A DNA stretch of 64,000 bases from Notamacropus eugenii (lineage: Eukaryota; Chordata; Mammalia; Diprotodontia; Macropodidae), in the NCBI RefSeq assembly GCF_028372415.1, contig NC_092879.1:100406777-100470776 (forward strand), in the 5' to 3' direction. Each line of letters begins with the position of its first letter. Positions within the stretch are counted from its first letter, which is position 1. Positions 1 through 10,879 of the stretch are shown here, one piece after another. A program made the translations under genes and the position numbers. The notes under the pieces are model-generated. The model saw only the letters and a list, made by a program, of their open reading frames with translations, searched no databases and was not told where the DNA came from.

Positions 1-19
1 ACTCTAGGCATTTTTACTT

Positions 20-440
20 GTTGTCCCCTATGTTCCTATGCCTGGAACTCTCTTCCTTCTCATTTCTGCTTCTTGCCTTCCCTAGATTTGTTCAAGTCTT
101 GGCTACTTTCCCAGACCTCCTTAACCTTAGTGCCTTTGCGCCAAGATGATTTCCATTTTATTCTGTCTACATCATATTTATACGTAGTTGTATGCAGATC
201 ATCTCTAGACTGAGAGCGCCTTGAGGGCAGAAACTGCCTTGCCTGTCTTTAAAGTTTAAAAAGGTTTGGAGGAGCTGCTATAGAGAATGAGAGAGAGAAT
301 TGATTAGGGCCGTATCAATGGATTGGCTTCCATCTGGGAGGGCCCAGTGAAAATTATGTAACGGAAGTTTTTAGTGGCTACAGTCAACCCAGTTTTGTGA
401 TTTTTCTCCAGTTCTATTCAGCAGGCTATCGATGACTGAG
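20..440. repeat. old L2 fragments inside the TEX11 intron
   Basis: Bases 20-245 read as an L2 3' region on the plus strand, with the CTAGACTGAGAGCGCCTTGAGGGCAG type tail. Bases 250-440 match, on the plus strand, the antisense L2 text at 46605-46706, sharing TTTTGTGATTTTYTCCAG. They are two diverged pieces in opposite orientations. Confidence 0.55.
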
Positions 441-444
441 CTAA

Positions 445-2069
445 TTGTCTGTGAGTAGACACAAGATGTTCAATTGGACTCTTTTTCGCTGTTACAATAC
501 TAGCCTCCACCACCAACTGAAGCGAGCATCCATTTTCAGTGGCCATATGTGGTGCTGTCAGCAATTGTCAAGACCGTTTCTTATGTTTAGTAAAGACGAT
601 CTTTTGTTGCACAATGTTATGCAAAGCCTGAAGTAAATCATCTGGGATGTTACTCATTCTTCAGGTAGCTAGTGTTTAAAGGAGATCATTGGACATACTT
701 TGCTGGCAGGAGATCATACTTTTGGAGTCTGTTGACTGTCAGTTTTTTTATTGGGGCTCCTGAATGGTCACATAGACCTTTAGACACAAGGAAAGATGAA
801 TGAAAGGATCAAATCAGCATAAGGAAGCTAGTCTTAAACTGTGGATTGAGAAGTGCCCATTGTAGAGTACCTGTGTAAGCGGGAAATGAGCATGGATGCC
901 GCATAGATAGCAGTGGTCACCAACTGGCCACATCCAAATAATCTCTAGCAATGAAAGGCTTTTCTAGGATTTGGTAGTGAGTGCTGCAAATGGGTGAAGA
1001 ATGATGCTGTGACTGCCACACCTCGCAACGACTTTACCCGTGCACGTGGAATTGAAAGAGAACCTAGAGCAGGAGGAAAAGTTGAGGCTGAAGATCATTG
1101 GAACAAGCACGAACCAGCTTTTAACGACATGATCTTTCCTCATACTTTCGTGTTGGCTTATGCATATCCTAGGAAACCCTTTTTGCTGCACATTTAGGCT
1201 AACTTGGGAGCTCTTGTATGAAAGAGAGTGGTGGCAACCAAAAACTCAGTGTGTTTGCCAGTGAAGGGCTTACTGGTGGTGAGGCTCACCATGCCCAATA
1301 GTAGTTGGAATTCTGGGCTTGAAGTGGACTGTCACCAAGAAGTTGTCGCTACATTTGTGTCTTTCCTGTCAGAGTCCATTTGAACTAGTAAAATGAAACA
1401 GAGACTTTAAAAGCAAACTTCTTAAAGGGAGGCTGTTGGTGTTGGTGGGCACCAGGAAGTGCAGAGTCATACCTTATTACCCTGAGGAAGAACTAGGGCC
1501 TGAGCAGAAGACTCAGTGGAGTCAGCATGAGGCATCTGTAGGGCATGCGTGTGGTGCTACCAGGAATGAGGTCACAGGCTTCCAAGTCTACCTGTTAATA
1601 TTCGGGTAGGAGTCACATTTGCTCACTGACCTGTGCCTCACATTGTCAGAACAGGAATCTATCTCTCTCAGTTTTAATATCTCTCTCAGTCATGAGATCA
1701 ACTGAAAGAGACCTGAGGTCAGAAAAACTGATAGAAACAAGTGGTAGGGTCATCTTTCATCCTGCTGTTGTCAAGATTTTCAAAGTCCTGCTAAGGAGTT
1801 GGAATTTGTGTGGAAGAGCCCAAGAGAGCAGCTCCATGGAGCCAGCCCCTCAACAATGGATGGGCCCACAAAGACACTACCTCCTGAAGAATTAGTTAAA
1901 CCAGACAAAAGGAGCCAAGCAGATGCTAAGAAGGACCTTAGCTCTGCTGCTGACTGGCAGAGGTGGACTGAATCACACAAGCAGGGATGTGTGTCATGTT
2001 GGTATTTTCTAGAGGGTTAGAGAAGTCTTTCAAGTCTGTCCTGACCCCAGAGAGGCCTCTGTTCAGATC
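445..2069. other. TEX11: TEX11 intron stretch with nothing recognised
   Basis: I looked for an exon or known repeat here and found none. There are several short open frames (for example 445-636 and 994-1197), but none has matching splice sites or a family I recognise. The sequence may be a very old unclassified repeat or ordinary intron. Confidence 0.4.
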
Positions 2070-2335
2070 GGAGGTCAGCTGATAGAGTGCTGGGCCTGGA
2101 GTCAGGAAGCCCTGAGTTCAAATTTGGCCTCAGACACCTTTGAGCTGTGACAACTGAGGCTCAGACAGAAGTGTGGCAGGATTGTCTTGAGGATTAAATG
2201 GGATAATATTTATAAAAAGCCCTTAGTGCAGTACCTGGCACATACTTCTAAGTTCTTTACTCCCTTCCTTCCTTCTTTCTTCCTTTCTTTCTTTACTTCC
2301 TTCCTCTCTTCCTCCCTTCCCTCCTTCTCATTTAT
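2070..2335 (+). repeat. MIR-type SINE followed by TTCC/TTTC microsatellite
   Basis: 2070-2250 carries the MIR core-SINE pattern GAGTCAGGAAGCCCTGAGTTC, GGCCTCAGACAC, then a GAGGATTAAATG tail. It is followed at about 2258-2330 by an impure CTTCC/CTTTC tract. Confidence 0.75.
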
Positions 2336-2840
2336 CATGTTTCAGGTACTTGTGCTCAGCACTGGGAATGCAAAGACAAAAAGGAAACAGTGCCTGCCCA
2401 CAATGAGCTTACATTCTAGTGAAGGACACAACAGCTGTGCATAATGTATAGAAAATGAACACAAGGTAGTTGTAGAAGCAGCTGGGAGGATCAGGAAAGG
2501 CTTCAAATCTGGAAGGAAGCCAGGGATTCCATGAGGCTGAGATGGAGGAGGTAGTTCATTCCAGACATGGGGAACAGCCAATACACGGCCACAGAGATGG
2601 GAGATAAGAATGTCCTGTGCAGAACAGGAAGGAAGCCGATACGACTGGTCACAGAATGTAAGGAAAGGAATAAATTGTAAAAAGACTGGAAAAGGAGGAA
2701 GGGGCCAGATGAAACATGCCAAACAAAGGATTTCATGTTTGATCCTGGAAATAATAAAAACCCAGTGCAGTTTGTGGGGGAGGTTGATGCGATCAGATCT
2801 ATGCTTTAGGAGTTATTGGTATGGGGAGAAGCTTGATAAA
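2336..2840 (-). repeat. L2-type LINE, ORF2 C terminus and 3' end, reversed
   Basis: The minus strand ends in the L2-like tail (CAGTGCTGAGCACAAGTAC). Upstream of it are remnants of the CR1/L2 ORF2 C terminus, including a VWNELPPP motif typical of these elements. Stops and shifts are present. Confidence 0.7.
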
Positions 2841-3639
2841 TAACTCCAGTGTATGTTCCATGTTGTATATGCCCTACATACACAGGTATTGCTACCATGC
2901 TTCTGTGCTGCTTAGAAGCGTCTGCCATGTGATGTATGTATGATTGCTTGTACATATGATATATGTATTTAGCTGTATGTAACATGTTGGAGATGTTGGC
3001 CATATGTACCAATGCATGCCATCCATAACCCTACCATGAATGCCACAGGCCATGGGGATGATTACCTTTAACTATTCCATGCTATGATGTATGTTCACAG
3101 ATGTTCATGTGTGCCCTGTGTATTTACAAGAGATTACAAATGTTTCCTGGGATGGGAAAACATAGAAATGTCCCTTGCTCTTGTCTGCCAGAAGAGGGAG
3201 GGCAGTGCCCTAGAGCAGGCCAGGGTTACCTCAGTGGGATGGCTTCCCTGATTGGGCCTTGGTGAGCTAGCCACAAAGACAAGCAGTGGGCAATTCCTGC
3301 CAGTGACCCAGCACTGAATGGAAGAGTACCTGAATTGACCCCACATGCCAAATGCTGCAAGATATCTAAAACCCTCGAGTCTTCACCATCAAACTTGCCT
3401 TGCTGAAAGCATTGAGTGCATGAATCTCTTGTCTATGCTCCTTTGCTTAATGCAGGAAGCAGGGGGTGGGGGGTTGCAATAAACCAGATTGTGTGGTTCT
3501 AGAACTTCTGGGTTCGGGCATCTCATGTACTATCTAGGAACTGTCTGGAAGATGAGTCTATCTGACTTCAGAACCTGGACTCTGTCCACTGCAGCACCCC
3601 TAGCTGCCCTTGGGTTTTGTTAGTATCATATAGTAAGAC

Positions 3640-4400
3640 TGATGATTTTCTGGATTTATTTTGTATCCTTTTATGTTACTAATATTAATCATTTTCTCAG
3701 CTTTCTTTGCTGATTTGATAAGGTTCTCTAGTTAAATGACTGTGTCATCTTCAAATAGAAGTTTTGCTTCCTCTTTGCTTATGTTTATTCCTTCCATTTT
3801 TTTCCTTATTGCTGTGTAGGTACCATTTCTAGTACTATGTTGGCTAATAATGGAAACAATGGACATCTTTGCTTTACCCTTGATCTTATGAGGAAGGCCT
3901 CCTGTGTTTCTCTGTTGCAGATAATGCTAGGCCTTGCAGGTTTTACATAGATACTTGGTTGTAGTTTTAGATAGGTAAGGAAAAGTCTTTTTATTGCTGT
4001 GCTTTTAAAAAAATTTTTTTACACAAATGAATGCTGCATTTTGTTAGTTTTTCCCCTTCATGTCTTGACATAATCATGTTGTTTTCATCATTTTTTATTT
4101 ACATGATCAATTTTGTTCATAGCAAAAACCATCCTTGGATTACTAGTATAAATCTAATCTAGTCATAATGAATGATTTTAAAATATAATATTACATTCTT
4201 TTTGCTAACATTTTATTAACTCTTTTTGAACCAGTGTTTATTAGTGATACTGGCTGAGAGTTTTCTTTTTCTGTTTTCTCTTTTCCTAGTTTAGATAGTA
4301 GGTTCATATTTGTTTAAGAGAAGGAGTTTGGTTTTACGGTGCTTTCCTTTTTTATAGGCAGTTTGTGTAGTATAGGAGTTATTCAGCCTTTAAATATTTA
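3640..4400 (-). repeat. old L1 ORF2 fragment, reversed
   Basis: The T-rich plus strand is the complement of a degraded L1 reverse-transcriptase region, with the same word order as other reversed L1 copies in the window (near 12240-12640). It is heavily mutated, so the family cannot be stated. Confidence 0.5.
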
Positions 4401-4429
4401 ATAGATTTCACTTGTAAAATCCATCAGTT

Positions 4430-5480
4430 AATCTACAAATATTAAGGGCTTAACTATGTGCCCAGCACTGACCATACAAGTCCAAAGAATGAAACAATCC
4501 CTACTCACGGTGAGCTTACGCTCTAATGAAGATGAGTACATATAGAAGTACACACGGTGTAAACATAATGTCAGTAAAGCCAAATATATATATTTGTGTG
4601 GGGGGTGTTAATTATAAGGGAGTTTTGGAGGGAGGACTCTTGCAGTTAGGAAGATCAGGAAAAACTTCATGTAGAAGATGGTTCTGGAACAAAGGGACTC
4701 TAACATGGAGGGAATGAGAATGAGCAACAGGAGGTGGAATGTTTGTTATGCATGAGACAGTGGAGCTGTCAGGCTGGCTTGGGACACAGTGAATGGGGCT
4801 AGTACAGAATGGAGGGTTTTTTTCCCCTGTAGGCAATAGGAAGGCATTGAGTCGCTTAAGTAGGAGATTCACATGTTCATGGAAAAAAATGTCTTTGGCA
4901 ACAGGATGTACTAGCCTGTACTGGGGAGGATCTGGAGGCACTGAGGTCATTGTGGAGGCTGTTCCAATAATCTAGGTCAGGACTGCTTAAACTTTTTCCA
5001 CTCGAGACCCCTTCAGCACTTCTCCCAGTAGTGAGAGGTGTGATGGAGGCTGAACTAGAATGGCAACTCTACGAGTGGAGAGGAGTCAGATGAAAGAGAT
5101 GTGGGGGTAGAAGTGGCATAATTTGTCAAACTGATTGGATAATAGGGCTGGGGGAGAGGGAGGAGTTGAGGAGGATGCTGATGTTGCAAAGCTCAGACAC
5201 TAGAAGAAGAAACAAAAATCGGGGAGTTTTCAAGGGAGGAGGGTTTGTGGGAAAGCTCTGGAGTTGACTTTTGGACACACTGAGTAGAAGATGCGTCAGG
5301 GACGTCTGGCCTCAAATGAGAGTCAAACGCTGGAACTCAAGGGAGAAACTAAGGCTCAGTATGTACATTTGGGAGTCATCTGTATAGAGATGAGAGGCAC
5401 GCCCATGAAAATTGATGAGGTCGTGAAGAGAGTAGAGAGGGAGAAAGAGGCCCAGCACAAGATCTCAAAGAACACCCATT
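4430..5480 (-). repeat. L2-type LINE fragment, reversed
   Basis: The plus strand starts with TGTGCCCAGCACTG, GCTTACGCTCTAATG, continues with a recognisable antisense L2 ORF2 text and reaches GGGAGTCATCTGTATAGAGA near 5370. The same order of words occurs in the reversed L2 copies at 22430-25300 and 45650-47930. Confidence 0.65.
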
Positions 5481-5504
5481 CCCCCTTTGAAGGGTTTTCT
5501 TTCA

Positions 5505-6215
5505 GAAATTAGGTTATTTAAATTCTGCATTTCTTGTTTTGGCAATTTGGAGATTTCATATTTAATGCCTCCTTTTCGTTTAAGGTTTCAGCTTAGTTGG
5601 CAGACAATTGAGTGTAGTCAGTGGTGCTCAGGTCAATGTGTAATATCTGGCCACATTTTTCAGTTTTATTTGCATTATTAACATTTTCTCCCTTCCCTTC
5701 TCAAGGCCAGACAATCAGCAAAGCCCTAAACAGGAGCCTTGGTTTGTGGCCCGCTCACACTGCCTCCAGCACATCCCTGAAGTGGCTTCTGATGGTTTCC
5801 TTTGGCTTCCTTTCCAGTCTTTGTCAGTTCCTCCCTCTCTGGTTGTTTCTCAGGGTAGATCACTTTTCCTCTCACTTAAAAAATCAGGGGTTTATGGATT
5901 GAGTTAGTGTCTCTCTTTTCCAAAGAGCTTTGTTTACAAACTCAGTTTTACTTTGCTTAGCTTTTTTTGTCTTTAAAAATTCTGCTTTTGTGCTTCTTTA
6001 GGGATTATTAATTTGTTGATTTTACTGATTTTTTTTAGTTCTGTGCTCGTTCTCTTTTGGTAACGTGTTCAGAGAAATACACTTTCCTCTAACGACTGCT
6101 TTAGCCGTAAATATTGTACCTTGCCTCATTATCGTTTCCTTTAATACAGTTGTGTCACTGATTTGCTTTATTCTTTTCCCCAATCATCATTTAAGATAAT
6201 ATTCTTTAAAGCGGT
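5505..6215 (-). repeat. old L1 fragment, reversed
   Basis: A T-rich region resembling the complement of an L1 ORF1/ORF2 segment, strongly decayed. No open frame of interest is left. Confidence 0.4.
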
Positions 6216-6274
6216 GAACTCCTCCATCCAGTATGCACTAGACTCCCCCACCCCTGCCTCCAGGCCCTGCATCA

Positions 6275-7450
6275 CCTAGTAGAAAGAGAAATTCCATTTA
6301 AAACAACCATGACCCAGCTATGCCCAAAGGCCTACAAAAATGTGCATACCCTTTAAGCTAGCTATACCACTTCTAAGGCTGTAGCCCAAAGGGATCATAG
6401 AAGTGGGAATAGGACGCATGTGTACAAAAATCTTTATAGCAGCTCTCTTTGTGGTGGCCAAGAACTGGAAATCGAGTGGATGCCCATCTATAGGGGAATG
6501 GCTGAACAAGTGTTGGCATATGAATGTAATGGAATACTATTGTGCTCTAAGAAATGAGGAACAGGAAGACTTCAGAGAGGCCTGGGAAGGCTCATATGAG
6601 CTGATGCTGAGTGAAAGGAGCAGAACCAGGAGAACTTTGTACACAGCGACAACCACAGTGTGCGAGGACTGTTTTTGATAGACTAAGCCCTCCACAGAAA
6701 TGTAAGGACCCTAAAACATTCCCAAAGGACTTGAGGCAAAATGCCTTCCACATCCAGAGAAAGAACTATGGAATTGGAACATAGAATGAACCAGAATATT
6801 TTCTCTTGTGTTATGTTTTGGTTTGGTTTTTCTCATGGTTTCTTCTATTTGTTTTAGTTCTTCTCCCTATGCAACATGACTAATGTGAAAATGTGTTTAA
6901 TAAGAATGTATGTGTAGAACCCATATAAGACTGCATGCCATCTTGGGGAGAGAAATGAGATGGAGGGAGAAAATTTAAAACTTTAGGGAAGTGATTGTTG
7001 AAAACTGAAAACAAATTAATTAAATATAAAAAAATAAAATAACCATGGCCTGTATAAAATACTTGGGAGTCTGCCTGCCAAAAAACACACAGGAACTATA
7101 TGAACACAATTAGAAAACACTCTTCACACAAATAAAGGCAGATCTAAAGATTTGGAGAAATATTAATTCCTCCTGGGTAGGCTGAGCCAATATAATAAAA
7201 ATGGCAGTGTTACAAGTTAATTTACTTATTTGGTGCCAATACTAATCAAACTATCGAAGAATTACTTATAGAGCTAGAAAAAAATAACAGTTCATCTGGG
7301 TAGACTTAAAAGGTAAGATGGTGAAGGGAATCAACGAAAAAAAATTTTTTGTGAAGGAAGGGAGCCTAGCATCTGAAACCATAAAACAAAGCTATAATAA
7401 GCAAAACAACTTGGTCCAGGGTCAGAAACAGAGAGCTTGAGCAGCAGACC
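6275..7450 (+). mobile_element. older L1 ORF2 fragment interrupted by a younger truncated L1
   Basis: Bases 6280-6311 and 7036-7450 together align with 55355-55795 of the large L1 (GAAAGAGAAATTCCA, TATAAAATACTTGGGAGTCTG, GCTGAGCCAATATAATAAAAATG). Between them lies an L1 3' end (6312-7035). It shows the end of ORF2, the CCAGAGAAAGAACTATGGAA stretch of the 3' UTR and an A-rich end. The younger piece is flanked by AAAACAACCATG (6300-6311) and AAAATAACCATG (7036-7047), a target-site duplication with one mismatch. Confidence 0.85.
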
Positions 7451-7660
7451 ACATTAGGTCCACAATCAGCAGAAGCAAATGAACCAAGTAGCCAAAGATC
7501 CCAGCTATAGCATTAGGGGCGTTTCTGCTTGCTCATGTCTGCTTTGAAGGGCGAGGGAGCTGAACAACTCGCTTTTGAATCTCTCCTGTGGCCCTGCTAT
7601 ATTAGGGCTAGGACAGAGATGAGGAGCATCAGTCCTAGCTCTGCTTTTCTTGCTTTTCAG

Positions 7661-7825
7661 GAGGCGTACCCACAGGTGGAGATTCTTTGGCTGATGACCA
7701 AAGCCTGGAATACAGGAATTTATCAGTATAACGAGGGCATGTACGTCACTGCCGAGAAGTGGTGTGGTCTGGGAATTCGCTTTCTTGGCCACCTTGGCTC
7801 CCTGAAAAAGTGCTATGAAGTTCAG
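7661..7825 (+). CDS. TEX11: TEX11 penultimate coding exon (phase 0 to 0, 55 codons)
   Basis: This exon encodes part of the C-terminal region of TEX11, an X-linked meiotic protein with a TPR/SPO22-ZIP4-like fold that acts in chromosome synapsis and crossover formation in germ cells. The translation contains WLMTKAWNTG and, further on, AEKWCGLGIRFLGHL, which I recognise as the conserved C-terminal repeat-like segment of mammalian TEX11. A pyrimidine-rich tract ending TTTTCAG lies just before 7661 and a consensus donor GTAAG starts at 7826. The exon is open throughout and both junctions fall between codons, so it joins in frame to the next exon at 8913. No earlier TEX11 exon was recognised in 1-7660. 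The convergent DLG3 neighbour supports the assignment, because the same pair sits tail to tail on human Xq13.1. The call rests on remembered similarity, not an alignment. Confidence 0.85.
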
Positions 7826-7864
7826 GTAAGATGGATGGGATACAAGGGAACTTCAAGGGGGTGG

Positions 7865-8065
7865 GGCAAGCATTTATTAAGCACCTCTTGTGTGCCAGTC
7901 ACATGCTCTTGTGATCCTCACAACAACCCTGCTAGGCAAGCACTATTATGATCCCCATTGACTGGTGAAAAAGCTAAGGCAGTCAGAGGTCAGGTGACTT
8001 GTCCAGTTAGTGTCTGAGGCAGGATTTGAACTCAGGTCTTCTTGACTCTTACCTCTGTGCACTGT
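7865..8065 (-). repeat. MIR SINE, reversed, in last TEX11 intron
   Basis: The plus strand shows the complement of MIR: ATTTATTAAGCACCTCTTGTG, CTCACAACAACCCT, GGTGACTTGTCC, GCAGGATTTGAACTCAGGTC. It begins about 40 bases after the donor of the penultimate exon. Confidence 0.85.
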
Positions 8066-8912
8066 GGTCCCCCCAGCAGTAGGTTGGGGGCTGACATGTG
8101 GCAATTGACTAGAGGGCCACTTGTCCAAAGGTGGGATGGCCTATGGGAGGAGGGTAGTGATAGTTGCTTATGTTCCATTGAAAGTTTTCAAAGAGTTTTT
8201 CATTGTGAGTTACTTGTTACAAACGGAGACTTCTTGTTAGGGATGTTGGGGAGAGGTTAGATTCATGAACTTTCAGTTCCTTCTAATAGTAAGATTCTAT
8301 GATTTTAAGGATGAGAAACAGGGAAAATTAAATGGCTGGAGAGAAAAGGGTTAGTTTCAATCCAACACCACTTTGACAGCAGCCTGGCCCAAAGCAGTAA
8401 CAGCTTCTTCAACAGTGAGGCTTGGTGCTGAGTGGAGAGGGAGGTGACTTAGGCTCTAGAATGGCCCCGATATTTTCAGGTCTGCTGGATGCTATGGTGA
8501 GTTTTCCTGAACTGAGCTTTTTATCCTTTCTTCTTTGCTACAAGGGATGACTGGCTGGGTAGAGAAGATGGGGTGGACATATTTTCTCAATATGTGTGGC
8601 ACTGACTGAGGCTTCCCAGAAAGACTTACCAGGGAAAGACCATTGATCCAGCAATGGTTTGTGTCCCAAGTCAGTGGACAAACACTTTTCCTTCATCATT
8701 TTCTGACCCTGAGATGCAGGCCTAATGCAGTGGGGCTCCCTGCCCCAACCTCACTCCACCCTGTCACCCAGCCCTGACAAAGAACTGGGTCCTCCTCCCT
8801 CCAGCAGCTGCCAGGAGTCACAAGGGCTCAAACTCATCATGGGAGCTTTGCTTCAACTCTTTTCTTGATTCCTTACCTGTTCTCTAAGCTTGTTCCGGTT
8901 TCTGTTTCCCAG

Positions 8913-8984
8913 ATGACTGATATGTATGGAGAGGTCTTGGCCAAGGTGGAGAGAGAGAAAAGCTTGCCTCTCAATGAAGAGTAG
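8913..8984 (+). CDS. TEX11: TEX11 terminal coding exon with stop
   Basis: The last 23 codons and TAG stop of TEX11. A good acceptor (pyrimidine tract ending TTTCCCAG) ends at 8912, and the exon continues in phase 0 from the exon ending at 7825. The translation starts MTDMYGEVLAKVEREK and ends NEE before the stop at 8982-8984. The tail is short and charged. The first part (a Met-rich helix start) fits a TEX11 C terminus, but the extreme end is not well conserved and cannot be confirmed from memory. A poly(A) signal about 190 bases downstream supports this as the final exon. The intron between the two exons (7826-8912) contains a reverse MIR near its start and otherwise shows nothing recognisable. 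Confidence 0.72.
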   Translation: MTDMYGEVLAKVEREKSLPLNEE

Positions 8985-9176
8985 GAACTACCAGAACTTG
9001 GAGTGCATGGAGGTACTTGGTAGCAGAGCGTCTAGGCCTGTTCCCAGGGACTCTTCGAAATTTAAGGCTTATGGGGTCAAAATCACATGATTATGGGGGG
9101 AGGAGGGAAAATTTTAGACATTCTTGGGTCTTGGCTTGTGTTGTTTTGAGGACTGGTTTCCAACATTGTTGTAATG

Positions 9177-9182
9177 AATAAA
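9177..9182 (+). promoter_or_regulatory. TEX11: TEX11 poly(A) signal AATAAA
   Basis: A canonical AATAAA hexamer lies 193 bases after the TEX11 stop. It is followed by a T/G-rich stretch, as expected for a cleavage and polyadenylation site. The 3' UTR would therefore be about 0.2 kb (8985 to roughly 9200). Confidence 0.7.
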
Positions 9183-9328
9183 AATGACTGTTCCTCCTTG
9201 CCGTGCTGGTCATCTTTGCTTCATTTATGGGGGGATTTGTGGATGGTGGTTGTCCTTCGGCTATTCCTTGTAGGTCTGTCTCCAAGTCTTCTTCAACTTC
9301 AAATTCTCCGCAGGACTCCCTGAGCATG

Positions 9329-9329
<1 letters not shown>

Positions 9330-9372
<43 letters not shown>
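9330..9372 (+). repeat. (CA)n microsatellite, about 21 units
   Basis: An uninterrupted CA run 43 bases long just downstream of TEX11. Length polymorphism is likely. Confidence 0.97.
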
Positions 9373-9374
<2 letters not shown>

Positions 9375-9864
9375 GAGCGTGAGAGTATGTGTGTTTGTGT
9401 ACATTTCTTGTTTGGAGGTGATTTGGGAGTTCTCCTAAAATCCACTTTATCTTGCCCAGGAATCACTTCCATGGAAAACAAAATATCAGAGCTGGAAGGG
9501 ACCTCAGAGTCCCTCATCTCAATTGCTTCTTTCAGATGCATTTTATTGATTCATTTGGCCTTTAAATCACAGTCATTTCTAGGGGTGAAAAGATCATCAC
9601 TCTCCAGATTCAGGTCAGGGCAGAATGTCACACATGTTGGCACGTTGTTTTGTTTCTGACTCTCTACATTGGTCATGTTGTGAAAGAAGAAACAGAACAA
9701 AAAGGAAAAGCCACAAAAAAAACCCTAAAAAAGTGAAAACAGTCTGCTTTGATCTGCATTCAGACTCCATAGTTTTTTCTTTCCATCATGAGTCTTTTGG
9801 AATGGTCCTGAACCACATCGCTGAGAAGAGCTGTCTGTCATAGCTGGTCCTCCCACACTGTGGC

Positions 9865-9962
9865 TGTTACTGTGTATAATGTTGCTATTACTGTTACAAT
9901 GTTGCTGTTACTGTGTACAATGTTGCTATTACGGTTATAATGTTGCTGTTACTGTGTACAGA
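9865..9962 (+). repeat. minisatellite of about 20 bp units in alternating pairs
   Basis: Four to five units of TGTTGCTATTACTGTTACAA type alternate with TGTTGCTGTTACTGTGTACA type. This gives a higher-order period of about 41 bases. It directly abuts the end of a reversed L1 and may have grown from its edge. Confidence 0.75.
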
Positions 9963-10640
9963 GTTCTCCTGGTTCTGCCCACTTCACTCAGCATCAGTTC
10001 ATGTAAGGCTTTCCAGGTTTTTCTGAAGTCTGCCTGTTTGTCATTTCTTATACTTCAGTGGTATTCCATCACAATCATATACCACAACCTGTTCAGCCAT
10101 TCCCCCATGGATGGGCATTCCCTCAATTTCCAGTTCTTTGCCACCACAAAGAGAGCTGCTATAAATATTTTTGTGCATGTGGGTCCTTTCCCCTTTTTTA
10201 TGATCTCTTTGGGATACAGACCCAGAAGCAGTATTGCTGGATCAAAGGGTATGGACAGTTTTATAGCAAAAATTGCAAAGAAAACCCCAAAAGGAACACT
10301 AATGCATTGCTGGTGGAATTGTGAATTGTGAACGATTTGGTTGTGTTCTCTCCACTGCAGCGCCTCATTTTGTTTTAGTCATTGTCTAGATTGTTGCTCC
10401 GTATCATTTTGCACAAATCTTTCCATGTTTCTCTGAATTCTCTGTGTTTATCATTTCTGACTGCACAGCAATATTGCATTAATCACTTAGATGATTATTA
10501 ATTAGATTATTGCCTGTACATCTATTTCTCAATTAATAGGTGACTTTCTTTCCAGTGCTTTGTCCTCACAAAGCACACCATTGTGAACATCTGGCATGTA
10601 TTTCACCTTGTTTCTGTTGTTGACTGACGCAGTAGGATCT
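9962..10640 (-). repeat. two reversed L1 3' fragments of different age
   Basis: 9962-10335 is the complement of the L1 ORF2 C terminus and following bases. It matches 56500-56900 closely in reverse, including the His-Cys-Trp-Trp of the zinc-knuckle-like end and the GGCATCC word. 10336-10640 repeats the same part in a more decayed form, so two L1 copies lie back to back in the same orientation. Confidence 0.75.
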
Positions 10641-10689
10641 CCTACTTATCGTAAGAATATTTAGACATTTACTGGCCCTATAGAAGCAG

Positions 10690-10860
10690 GATACCAGAGT
10701 AGGTAGCTTGCCTCAGAATTTGAAGAACCGTCACTTAAGCTCCATCTCTAGCACAGACATCCTGTCTGTGTGACCCTAGGTAAGTCACCTAACTCCTCAT
10801 TTCCCCTGACAATTCTCAAAGTTGTAGAAAATGTGCCTCCACTAATGAAATCACAGGTCT
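10690..10860 (+). repeat. MIR SINE
   Basis: Contains TGTGTGACCCTAGGTAAGTCAC and CTAACTCCTCATTTCCCC in the MIR order. The 5' part is degraded. Confidence 0.7.
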
Positions 10861-10879
10861 GCTTAACCAAAAAAAAATA

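Noticed and set aside
445..1197. Short open frames that might be TEX11 exons or a processed pseudogene
   Set aside because: No splice sites at plausible places, no recognised protein similarity, and frames overlap on both strands.
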